From positions 1 through 11,146 of the forward strand of contig JAQXMV010000231.1 in the NCBI GenBank assembly GCA_029013165.1: a stretch of DNA of 11,146 bases, in the 5' to 3' direction. The stretch's first letter is position 1. Each line of letters begins with the position of its first letter. The translations under genes and the position numbers were made by a program. Below the pieces are notes generated by a model, which was given only the letters and a program-made list of their open reading frames with translations, had not been told where the DNA came from and made no database searches. Below are positions 1 to 6,026 of this stretch, one piece after another. This DNA comes from Oscillospiraceae bacterium. Lineage in GTDB: Bacteria > Bacillota > Clostridia > Oscillospirales > Acutalibacteraceae.

Positions 1-855
1 AGAATACACTTTATGCTGATCTTTTTTGTCTGTGCCTGCATCAGTCTGGTGGTGGCCGCGGCGGAAAAGCCTTTTGAAACAGTGGCGGCTTCGGCGGAAG
101 TGAGACTGCCGGTCATTATGTACCACCATATTACGGAAAAGCCCGGTCTGGCTGGGAAATATACGGTGCTGAAAAGTGAGCTGGAAAGCGACTTCGACTA
201 CCTGAAAAAAGAGGGGTATACCAGTGTACTGATTGAGGATCTGATCCGCTTTGTTGAGGGGAAAGGCACATTGCCGGAAAAGCCCGTGCTGATCAGCTTT
301 GACGATGGATTCGAGAGCTTTTATGCTATCGCATACCCTCTTCTGCGGGAAAAGGGGATGAAAGCGGTGCTGGCGGTGATCGGTTCAGCCGCTGACCGAT
401 ACAGTAAAATCGACGATCATAATCTCAAATATTCCAATCTCAACTGGCAGGAAATAGAAGAGCTTTCGGCGTCGGGACTGGTTGAAATTCAAAATCACAC
501 CTACGATATGCACGGCAACGGAAACTCAGGCAGAAAGGGTCTGCGGCGAAAAAGCTCCGAAAGCACGGAAAGCTACCGCAAGGCTCTGCAGGAGGATCTC
601 TGCAAGCTGCAGGATCTGATTACTCAGCACACGGGCAAAACGCCCACAGCCATTGTCTATCCTTTCGGTGCCTTTTCACCCGAGACGAAAACCATCATTC
701 GGGATATTGGTTTTCAGGCCAGCCTGATCTGTGAGGAAAGAATGAATAAGCTCAGGCAGGGTGATCCCACCTGTCTTTACGGTCTCGGCCGATACAATAG
801 GCCGTCGGGCATCAGCAGTGAAAAGTTTTTCACTAAGGTGCTGTCTGCAAAATGA
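1..855 (+). CDS. Polysaccharide deacetylase family protein (NodB-like), 5' end outside the window
   Basis: A predicted exported or membrane-anchored metal-dependent carbohydrate esterase (CE4/NodB fold), likely removing N- or O-acetyl groups from a cell-wall or extracellular polysaccharide. Numbering from the ATG at 13, a hydrophobic segment covers residues 2-17 (signal peptide or anchor). The catalytic domain starts near RLPVIMYHHI (31-40). SFDDGF (95-100) supplies the catalytic base Asp97 and metal ligand Asp98; HTYDMH (162-167) supplies the metal-binding histidines; YPFG (216-219) is the usual third motif. The frame is open to base 1 (codons Arg-Ile-His-Phe precede the ATG), no ribosome binding site precedes the ATG, and a signal peptide normally begins with a basic residue, so the true start is probably upstream. 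The HTYDxH spacing and the Gly/Arg/Ser-rich stretch after it resemble the Bacillota IcaB/PgaB-like deacetylases. The family is confident; the substrate is unknown. Confidence 0.88.
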   Translation, partial: RIHFMLIFFVCACISLVVAAAEKPFETVAASAEVRLPVIMYHHITEKPGLAGKYTVLKSELESDFDYLKKEGYTSVLIEDLIRFVEGKGTLPEKPVLISFDDGFESFYAIAYPLLREKGMKAVLAVIGSAADRYSKIDDHNLKYSNLNWQEIEELSASGLVEIQNHTYDMHGNGNSGRKGLRRKSSESTESYRKALQEDLCKLQDLITQHTGKTPTAIVYPFGAFSPETKTIIRDIGFQASLICEERMNKLRQGDPTCLYGLGRYNRPSGISSEKFFTKVLSAK

Positions 856-871
856 TATGGTGACGCAGAAC

Positions 872-907
872 ATAAAAAAATACGGCAGGGAAAAACCTTG
901 CCGTATT
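872..907 (-). terminator. Intrinsic terminator of the PHP/symporter operon, probably bidirectional
   Basis: A 12-bp hairpin pairs 879-890 with 896-907 (one G-U pair) around an AAAAA loop at 891-895. Read leftward it begins 3 bases after the stop codon of the PHP gene and runs into seven T (complement of the A run at 874-880), a textbook intrinsic terminator. Read rightward it lies 24 bases after the deacetylase stop and is followed by a poorer T-rich stretch (TTGTCTTATTC), so it may also stop that transcript, less efficiently. Confidence 0.85.
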
Positions 908-910
908 GTC

Positions 911-2167
911 TTATTCAAAGTAAATCGGATTGGTGACAGCAGAAAAATATTCTCTGCCGAAAGCTTTCACAGCGGCCTTGACATAGGCAAACTTCTCGTC
1001 GGTATTGACGCTGATGCTTCCCGGCTGAATCGTTCTTTCTCCTTTGGCGGTCACGAGAACGAGATCGCCGTGCCTGAGATTCTCCGCCTCAATTTCCAGG
1101 GAAACATGGTCGGAAGTGTTGGATAGAGTGTCACCTATCATGGCCTCGCCGCACCTGATCATCAGCTTGACGCCGTGCACCGATGAGGTGATAAAGCTGT
1201 GTCCCTGCCTGATATTTTTCATCAGGCTGTCGCAGTCGCCCTCTTCACTCAGGACTGCCGTGACAGGGTTGCCCATTCTGACAGGGAAGAATCTCCGGTG
1301 ATAGTCACTGCCGCCGACAATGGGTATTTTTCTGCCTTTTTTCAGAAGCTGCGTCCAGTATTGCAGGGCGTCGGCGTTGGCGTTTCTCATGGGACCGTTC
1401 CATATCTCCAGCATATCAAAGGCCTCGTCATCGCCCCACAGATAGGGACATACGGGACATTTAGGGTGATTGACGCTGACGGTTGCACCGAGCTCTTTTG
1501 CCTGCTGAAGAAGAGACTGCATCTCTTTTTTTGTGTTGGCAACGAAGCTGTTTTCAAAAGGCGCCTTGACACCGAAAAGATTCATGTGTCCTTTGTAATG
1601 AGTCCATTCCACTGCGGGAATGAAGGTGACGCCGTCTATTTTCGGCAGAGAAAAATTTTCGCTGAAATTATTGTGGTCTGCCGTGGCGACAAAATCAAGT
1701 CCGATTTTTTTGGCGCGCAGTCCGATCTCATAGGCGGAAAACTCACCGTCAGAAGCGAGCGTATGTATGTGCAGATCGCCATAGTATAAGCGTTTTTGCT
1801 TTTCCTTGAAAGTGATCGTATAAACGACATCGGTGTAATCTCCGGCGACTTTATAAGCGCCCACAATGATTTGCCATGTGCCGCTTTTGATTTTCTGCGC
1901 AAAGTATCCTTGGGTACCGTTGGCCTGGGCCACGGTGACGCTTTCACGGGAGCTGCCGCTCCAGCCGACGAAATGACCGTCGCTGTTGATCAGACCGAGG
2001 TCGACGATGTTTGCCTTTTTGCTCTGACCGGTCAGTCCCTGAGAGCGTTTGTCATATTGATAGCGGACTGTCAGGCTTTCCACCCTTTCGGGTACTTCAA
2101 AGGGAATTGTATAATACTTACCCTCGTTTTGCTTTTCAATCCTGTGTTTTATAATGATTTCATTCAC
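911..2167 (-). CDS. PHP-domain metallohydrolase, CehA/McbA-like
   Basis: A 418-residue protein with a PHP-type metal-dependent phosphoesterase/hydrolase domain. Visible metal-site motifs are DLHIHTLASDG (131-141, with His133, His135 and Asp140), ATADHNN (161-167, Asp164-His165), EWTHYKGH (187-194), NHP (233-235) and GSDYH (286-290). PHP enzymes bind two or three metal ions and cleave phosphoesters; the CehA/McbA branch also includes carbamate hydrolases such as carbaryl hydrolase. Residues 1-125 form a separate region rich in predicted beta strand, probably a beta-sandwich. About 95 residues follow the metal site and end in TNPIYFE, typical of this branch. No signal peptide is seen, so it is probably cytoplasmic. 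The GTG start at 2165-2167 is preceded by AGAGG at good spacing and overlaps the end of the symporter gene by 8 bases, pointing to translational coupling. The substrate is unknown; a product imported by the symporter is an inference. Confidence 0.85.
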   Translation of the reverse strand: MNEIIIKHRIEKQNEGKYYTIPFEVPERVESLTVRYQYDKRSQGLTGQSKKANIVDLGLINSDGHFVGWSGSSRESVTVAQANGTQGYFAQKIKSGTWQIIVGAYKVAGDYTDVVYTITFKEKQKRLYYGDLHIHTLASDGEFSAYEIGLRAKKIGLDFVATADHNNFSENFSLPKIDGVTFIPAVEWTHYKGHMNLFGVKAPFENSFVANTKKEMQSLLQQAKELGATVSVNHPKCPVCPYLWGDDEAFDMLEIWNGPMRNANADALQYWTQLLKKGRKIPIVGGSDYHRRFFPVRMGNPVTAVLSEEGDCDSLMKNIRQGHSFITSSVHGVKLMIRCGEAMIGDTLSNTSDHVSLEIEAENLRHGDLVLVTAKGERTIQPGSISVNTDEKFAYVKAAVKAFGREYFSAVTNPIYFE

Positions 2168-3473
2168 TGATCATCGCCTCTGCTTTTTCTTCTTCCTTGA
2201 AGTTCATCAAAAATGAGAAGCCGAAGCTCAGTATCAGAAGAATCGCCGGGAAAAGCACCATGAGGAATCGGGAAGCGTCTCCGGGGGCGGCGCCGGGGTT
2301 TTCGCCGCTTTCAAAGCCGAAGACCTTGTCAACAATCAGATAACCGGCGGCGACAAAAAGGCCGCTGGCTTTATTCAGTACGCCCAGCAGTGACGAATAG
2401 ATACCCTCACGCTGAACGCCGTATTTTTTGGCGTCCTCGTCGAGTATTTTTGCCGAGACGAGATCCATGGAGGCCTGCACACCGGCCATACCGAAGCCGA
2501 GAATCAGCGTGACGGCAATGGCTGACGGGAGGTTCGGCACAAAATAAAGAGGAAGAATACCGAAACCGATGATGCCGAAAGCCATACGCCAGGCAGGAAT
2601 GACGGTCATTTTTTTGATGATCTTAAACCATATCGGCATAAATAAGATGGCGCTGAGAATAGCGATACCAAGCAGCAGCGTGGAGCTCATGCCGTCGGTT
2701 CTGCCGAGATAGTATTTGACATAGAAAGGTACGCCGGCCTGAACGAGGCTGATGGCGGCGGCGAAAGCGGCGTTGGTCATGCCGTATTTCCAGAATTTTG
2801 GGTTGGTGACAACTGCTTTTATGCTGGAGAAGAATGTGGGCTTGGGCTTTTCCATGGCGGAAAGATCTTCGTGAGCGCCGAAAGCCATGAACCAGATGAC
2901 GGCTATAGCCAGAACACCGTAGGCGATGGCCGTGTTATTGAAACCGATTTTTTCGGTGATGATGGGCGTCAGGGCAATGCTCAGCACCATGGCCGTGAGC
3001 TGGAAGACCTGTCTGATGGTGTTGGTTTTGGCGCGGTCTGCCTCGGACTTGAAAAGCTCCGGGAAAAGTGCGCCGTAGTTGGCGTTGATGAGTGAATCCA
3101 GTGTACCGGTGAGCATATACATCAGTGTTACATAGGCAAAAGCCGAGCCCTGGGCAATGGCTGCCGGGGGATTGAAGAACATGATGTAACAGAGCACCAG
3201 CAGCGGAGCGCCGATGACGAGCCAGGGCTTGCGGCGGCCGAACTTCGTTCTTGTCCGGTCAGAAAGAAAACCGTAAATCGGGTTGTCGATGGCATCGAGG
3301 AATGTGTAGGCCGCCGTAATAAGGGCGAACTGATCAAAGGTGATGGCACTGAGCCGGTCAACATAAAAAACCGTTGCAAAGGTTTTGAACATGTTGATGG
3401 GAATGGATGTTCCGAACATACCGAAGGCATAACGGAAGGAACTGTTTTTTTTAACCGCTTTTGTCTTTTCCAT
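2160..3473 (-). CDS. GPH-family (glycoside-pentoside-hexuronide) cation symporter, MFS superfamily
   Basis: A 437-residue inner-membrane transporter with about twelve hydrophobic segments. The family signature lies after the second segment: DAIDNPIYGFLSDRTRT at 60-76 followed by FGRRKPW at 78-84, with Asp60 and Asp63 at the positions that in MelB-type carriers help couple Na+ or H+ to sugar uptake. Members import glycosides, pentosides, hexuronides and related compounds together with a cation. The ATG start is preceded by AGGAG eight bases upstream. It is the first gene of a leftward operon with the PHP hydrolase and is divergent from an AraC-type regulator, an arrangement common for inducible uptake genes. 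The C-terminal tail after the last hydrophobic segment is acidic and short. The family is confident; sugar specificity cannot be read from sequence, and non-sugar substrates occur in related carriers. Confidence 0.9.
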   Translation of the reverse strand: MEKTKAVKKNSSFRYAFGMFGTSIPINMFKTFATVFYVDRLSAITFDQFALITAAYTFLDAIDNPIYGFLSDRTRTKFGRRKPWLVIGAPLLVLCYIMFFNPPAAIAQGSAFAYVTLMYMLTGTLDSLINANYGALFPELFKSEADRAKTNTIRQVFQLTAMVLSIALTPIITEKIGFNNTAIAYGVLAIAVIWFMAFGAHEDLSAMEKPKPTFFSSIKAVVTNPKFWKYGMTNAAFAAAISLVQAGVPFYVKYYLGRTDGMSSTLLLGIAILSAILFMPIWFKIIKKMTVIPAWRMAFGIIGFGILPLYFVPNLPSAIAVTLILGFGMAGVQASMDLVSAKILDEDAKKYGVQREGIYSSLLGVLNKASGLFVAAGYLIVDKVFGFESGENPGAAPGDASRFLMVLFPAILLILSFGFSFLMNFKEEEKAEAMISE

Positions 3474-3511
3474 ATCTTTTTCTCCTAAAATAATAGTCGG
3501 ATTTCTCCTTG

Positions 3512-3540
3512 ATTATATTTTATCACGGAAGATAGCTCTT
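3512..3540 (-). promoter_or_regulatory. Candidate promoter of the symporter/PHP operon (-10 without a clear -35)
   Basis: On the minus strand a perfect TATAAT lies at 3517-3512, about 39 bases upstream of the symporter ATG. At 17-bp spacing the -35 position (3540-3535) reads AAGAGC, a poor match to TTGACA. A good -10 with a poor -35 is the usual form of an activator-dependent promoter, and the direct repeats at 3546-3579 lie immediately upstream. Confidence 0.5.
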
Positions 3541-3545
3541 TTCTT

Positions 3546-3579
3546 GTGAAAATTTTAAAAATTATAGTGAATTTTTTAA
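3546..3579. promoter_or_regulatory. Candidate AraC-type operator: two direct repeats 21 bp apart
   Basis: GTGAAAATTTTAA (3546-3558) and GTGAATTTTTTAA (3567-3579) match at 11 of 13 positions and start 21 bases apart, two helical turns, the spacing known for tandem AraC-family half-sites. They sit just upstream of the weak -35 position of the symporter promoter and just upstream of the -35 of the regulator promoter (3585). The 11-mer GTGAAAATTTT recurs exactly at 3636-3646 over the regulator start codon. The region is AT-rich, so chance similarity is possible. Confidence 0.4.
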
Positions 3580-3584
3580 CTTTG

Positions 3585-3613
3585 TTGAAAAACTGATGGA
3601 GATCATGTATAAT
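3585..3613 (+). promoter_or_regulatory. Sigma-A type promoter of the AraC-type regulator
   Basis: TTGAAA (3585-3590) and TATAAT (3608-3613) are separated by exactly 17 bases. Transcription would start near 3620, leaving a leader of only about 16 bases before the GTG start at 3636. It should drive the regulator and the overlapping esterase. Confidence 0.75.
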
Positions 3614-3635
3614 AAAAATAAATTCAATAACGGCG

Positions 3636-4523
3636 GTGAAAATTTTGGATCAGGAGCAAAAGGATTCCTGCAGGGTTTTATATAAGAACAATCTTGCTCT
3701 GGCTCAGTTCGGTGTTTCCTTTCACTGGTGGAAGAGTGAAGCCACCAGTCTGCACAACCATGATTTTTTCGAGTTTTTTATCATCACGCAGGGCTCCGCC
3801 ACTCATGAAATTAACGGCAAAGGCGAGGAGCTTCCCGAAAACACGCTCCGCTTTATCCGACCGGAGGATATGCACCGGATTAAGCCCTGCGGTGCCGGAG
3901 AATGTATGCACATGAATATCCCCGTAACCGAAAGCCGCCTGAAAAAAATCTGTCTCGGTCTCGGAATCGACTTTGAGTCCCTTGCGTCCGAGATCGCTTC
4001 CAGGACGGTTCTGTCACCTCAGGAGATGATGTTTTTCACCAAGCGCGCCGAGCAGATCAGTATGCTTGTCCAATCAGATATCAAAAGCTGTTATGTCACG
4101 GTCAACGAACTCATCGCCGAGGCTCTTTCCATACTTTTCAAGGCCAAACGCCGGCGAAGCAGTGAGATTCCGCCCTGGTTTGTGGAGTTGACGGAAAAGC
4201 TCCACTCTCCGGATTATTTCGGCTGCAATGCCAACGATGTGTATGCTCTGGCGTCTTTCTCGCCGCCGGTGACGGTCAAATATTTCAAAGAATACACCGG
4301 CAAAACCGTCTGCGAATATCTCAGAGACATCAAGGTTCATCACGCCCGTGACGCGCTGATTCATACGGATATCAGCATCCTTGAGCTGTCCAATATTTTG
4401 GGCTACAGCAGTCTGAGCCATTTCAACCGCATTTTTAAGAATGCCGTAGGCCTTACGCCCGCGATGTTCAGAAAAGAGAATAAATTTGAAGCAAAAGGAG
4501 AAAAGAAGAATGTTAACATTTGA
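3636..4523 (+). CDS. AraC-family transcriptional regulator with cupin-like sensor domain
   Basis: A 295-residue regulator. The N-terminal part has the AraC-type cupin pattern: SLHNHDFFEFFIITQG (38-53) followed by a short beta-rich stretch and IRPEDMHRI (74-82), the usual effector-binding barrel. The C-terminal ~100 residues hold two helix-turn-helix units: the first around ANDVYALASFSPPVTVKYF, and the second around ISILELSNILGYSSLSHFNR followed by FKNAVGLTPAMFRKE, the AraC/XylS signature. It is divergent from the symporter/PHP operon and overlaps the following esterase gene by 14 bases, so it most likely controls both in response to an imported compound. The GTG start at 3636 has only a weak upstream GGCGG; TTG at 3645 in the same frame is an alternative. 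The first helix-turn-helix is slightly divergent (a Pro-Pro pair where a small residue is usual). The family is confident; the effector is unknown. Confidence 0.88.
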   Translation: MKILDQEQKDSCRVLYKNNLALAQFGVSFHWWKSEATSLHNHDFFEFFIITQGSATHEINGKGEELPENTLRFIRPEDMHRIKPCGAGECMHMNIPVTESRLKKICLGLGIDFESLASEIASRTVLSPQEMMFFTKRAEQISMLVQSDIKSCYVTVNELIAEALSILFKAKRRRSSEIPPWFVELTEKLHSPDYFGCNANDVYALASFSPPVTVKYFKEYTGKTVCEYLRDIKVHHARDALIHTDISILELSNILGYSSLSHFNRIFKNAVGLTPAMFRKENKFEAKGEKKNVNI

Positions 4524-5550
4524 AAGCCGCGTCAGAGACGCCAAAAAATACGATGTCTGCCGCGCACAGTTGGAGAGGTACACCTCGGTCAGGCAGATCA
4601 ATAACATTTTCAAATGGTTTATGCCTTTCAAGTTTAAAACCCTGGCCCGTCTGGCTCCGAAAAGCATGAAAGGCTCCGTCAAGGATATGATCAGCTTCCT
4701 CAACGGAGAAAGCAATGTCATCGAATATGACGATCCGCGCTGCATGAAGCTCTGGGAGGAGAATGAGATCCCCCTGTATGAAGGCGGCGTCAAGCCTTTT
4801 ATTGTTCCCTTCCTGCTGGAAAATAAAAAAGCACCGGCCGTACTGGTGGTACCCGGCGGCGCCTATCTCAATGTTTCCATGCGCGAAGAGGGGCTTGACA
4901 CGGCCAAAAAGCTCAACGAACTGGGCTTTCATGCCGTGGTGCTTTCTTACCGCGTTTCACCGTCGCGCTATCCCTGTATGCAGCTTGACATGATCCGCGC
5001 CATTCAGATCATGCGTCAAAACGCAGAAAAATGGGGTATTATCGACGATGAGATCATCGCCCTCGGCTATTCTGCCGGTGGCCATCTTGTCATGAGCGTG
5101 ACGGGACTTTATGACGAGCTGAAGGATCAGTCCGGCGATCTCAGCCATATCGACGGCAGACCCAATGCCATCGTCAGCGGTTACGGCATGATGGATCTCA
5201 AATGCAGTGAACTCGGTATTACCTGCGACATGATTTTCCTCGGCGATAAATTCACTGAGGCCGAGAGCAAAAGGCTCTCGATCCATAACCTCGTCAACGA
5301 AAATTATCCGCCGGTGTTTATGTTTACCATGGAAAATGATCCCACGGTTCCGCCCAAGACCAACTGTATTCAGGTGGAGCCTATCCTGAAAGAAAAAGGC
5401 GTACCCTGTGAGCTTCATGTCTATCCCGGCAACCGCCACGGCTTCAATCTCGGAATCGGCGAGCAGGCAGAGGAATGGCCCTATAAGATGGTGGAATTCC
5501 TGAAAGGAACAGGCGTTATTGACCGGGAGTATGATAAAGTCGGCGGTTGA
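4510..5550 (+). CDS. Alpha/beta hydrolase, probable carbohydrate or acyl-ester esterase
   Basis: A 346-residue serine hydrolase related to the BD-FAE/acetyl-esterase group. PGGAYLN provides the oxyanion-hole region; GYSAGGH holds the nucleophile Ser188; MENDPTVP carries the acid Asp277; and RHGF carries His310, giving a complete Ser-Asp-His triad. Family members remove acetyl or other acyl groups from sugars or small esters. About 80 N-terminal residues, basic and probably helical, come before the recognisable catalytic fold and are not part of its core. No signal peptide is seen, so it should act in the cytoplasm. The ATG at 4510 is chosen because AAGGAG lies 9 bases upstream; a TTG at 4486 in the same frame is unlikely because the ribosome binding site would fall inside it. 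The gene overlaps the regulator by 14 bases, which suggests co-expression. De-acylation of a compound brought in by the GPH symporter is an inference from context. Confidence 0.85.
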   Translation: MLTFESRVRDAKKYDVCRAQLERYTSVRQINNIFKWFMPFKFKTLARLAPKSMKGSVKDMISFLNGESNVIEYDDPRCMKLWEENEIPLYEGGVKPFIVPFLLENKKAPAVLVVPGGAYLNVSMREEGLDTAKKLNELGFHAVVLSYRVSPSRYPCMQLDMIRAIQIMRQNAEKWGIIDDEIIALGYSAGGHLVMSVTGLYDELKDQSGDLSHIDGRPNAIVSGYGMMDLKCSELGITCDMIFLGDKFTEAESKRLSIHNLVNENYPPVFMFTMENDPTVPPKTNCIQVEPILKEKGVPCELHVYPGNRHGFNLGIGEQAEEWPYKMVEFLKGTGVIDREYDKVGG

Positions 5551-5576
5551 GATAGCATCATAAGGGCTGACTTTTT
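5536..5576 (+). terminator. Candidate weak terminator of the regulator/esterase transcript
   Basis: A 9-bp stem pairs 5536-5544 with 5566-5574 (one G-U) around a 21-base loop and ends in a run of five T (5572-5576). The stem spans the esterase stop codon. The long loop and short T-run make it weak. A second inverted repeat, TTTTTCCGA (5572-5580) with TCGGAAAAA (5611-5619), lies just downstream and overlaps it. Between 5620 and 5658 nothing else is seen. Confidence 0.35.
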
Positions 5577-5658
5577 CCGATAAAAAACATTCGTCGTCTC
5601 GGTCTATCTCTCGGAAAAATTATCCGGCAAAAAAGAGTCGTTTTCTGTGAAAAACCTC

Positions 5659-5687
5659 TTGACAAGTAAAAAACAGAGTGTTATAAT
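5659..5687 (+). promoter_or_regulatory. Consensus sigma-A promoter of the trp operon
   Basis: TTGACA (5659-5664) and TATAAT (5682-5687) are both perfect matches and are 17 bases apart. Transcription should start near 5694, giving a leader of roughly 330 bases before trpE that contains the T-box riboswitch. Such a strong promoter fits control by downstream attenuation rather than by a repressor. Confidence 0.92.
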
Positions 5688-5693
5688 GTGCAA

Positions 5694-5990
5694 AAATTTA
5701 ACAGAGTAAACCGTTGAAGCGGAGATAACGGCAATGATGCCTTCACAGAGAGCCTGCGGCGCTGAGAGTCAGGTGAGAAACAAGTTGTCAAATGGACCGC
5801 TGAGGGGACGCCCAAAATGCACTTCTTGCAGAGTCCGGCGTCACGCGTGGGCATGCGTCAGTTGCCGGGGATATGTTGGTATCCTGCTGAGCGTACGGCT
5901 GATGCCGTGAAACAAGGTGGCACCGCGGATTATAGTATGATTCGTCCTTGACAGAAAGTCATTTTCTGTCAAGGACGATTTTGCTTTTTG
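5694..5990 (+). promoter_or_regulatory. Tryptophan T-box riboswitch (tRNA-Trp-sensing leader)
   Basis: The T-box motif AACAAGGTGGCACCGCGG lies at 5911-5928. Stem I is visible: basal helix AGCGG (5718-5722) with CCGCT (5797-5801); helix GATAAC (5724-5729) with GTTGTC (5784-5789); the AGAGAG bulge at 5747-5752; and a distal helix CCTG/CAGG (5753-5756 with 5770-5773). The specifier codon is UGG (Trp) at 5793-5795, followed by the conserved A and the basal helix. A stem III hairpin is ACGGC/GCCGT (5895-5899 with 5904-5908), and another hairpin is GGATA/TATCC (5869-5873 with 5880-5884). The antiterminator forms by CAAGG (5913-5917) with CCTTG (5946-5950) and GCGG (5925-5928) with TCGT (5942-5945, with G-U pairs), leaving the seven-base UGGCACC bulge for the tRNA acceptor end. 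Uncharged tRNA-Trp should stabilise it and allow read-through into trpE. It fills most of the 476-base gap between the esterase and trpE. Confidence 0.96.
5942..5989 (+). terminator. T-box regulated intrinsic terminator
   Basis: A perfect 16-bp stem pairs 5942-5957 with 5963-5978 around a five-base loop (GTCAT), followed by TTTTGCTTTTT. Its 5' arm (TCGTCCTTG, 5942-5950) is the same stretch that pairs with the T-box in the antiterminator, so the two structures exclude each other. This is the off state when tRNA-Trp is charged. Confidence 0.95.
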
Positions 5991-6026
5991 CGGATCTTCC
6001 CCGGCAGTTAACAGGAGGTCATAAAG

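Noticed and set aside
1199..1789. Rightward open frame (196 codons) opposite the PHP gene
   Set aside because: The leftward frame carries all PHP metal motifs; the rightward product resembles nothing and is a shadow.
2110..2115. TATAAT on the plus strand inside the PHP gene
   Set aside because: It has no suitable -35 and lies antisense within the coding region; probably chance.
4486..4509. Earlier TTG start for the esterase
   Set aside because: The ribosome binding site AAGGAG at 4495-4500 serves the ATG at 4510 and would be inside the coding region if TTG were used.
4074..4793. Antisense open frame (239 codons) across the regulator-esterase junction
   Set aside because: It runs opposite two well-supported genes, has no recognisable domain, and lacks a promoter or ribosome binding site of its own.
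5572..5619. Inverted repeat TTTTTCCGA / TCGGAAAAA downstream of the esterase as a terminator
   Set aside because: The loop is 30 bases and no T-run follows the second arm; it does not look like an intrinsic terminator, though it may form weakly.
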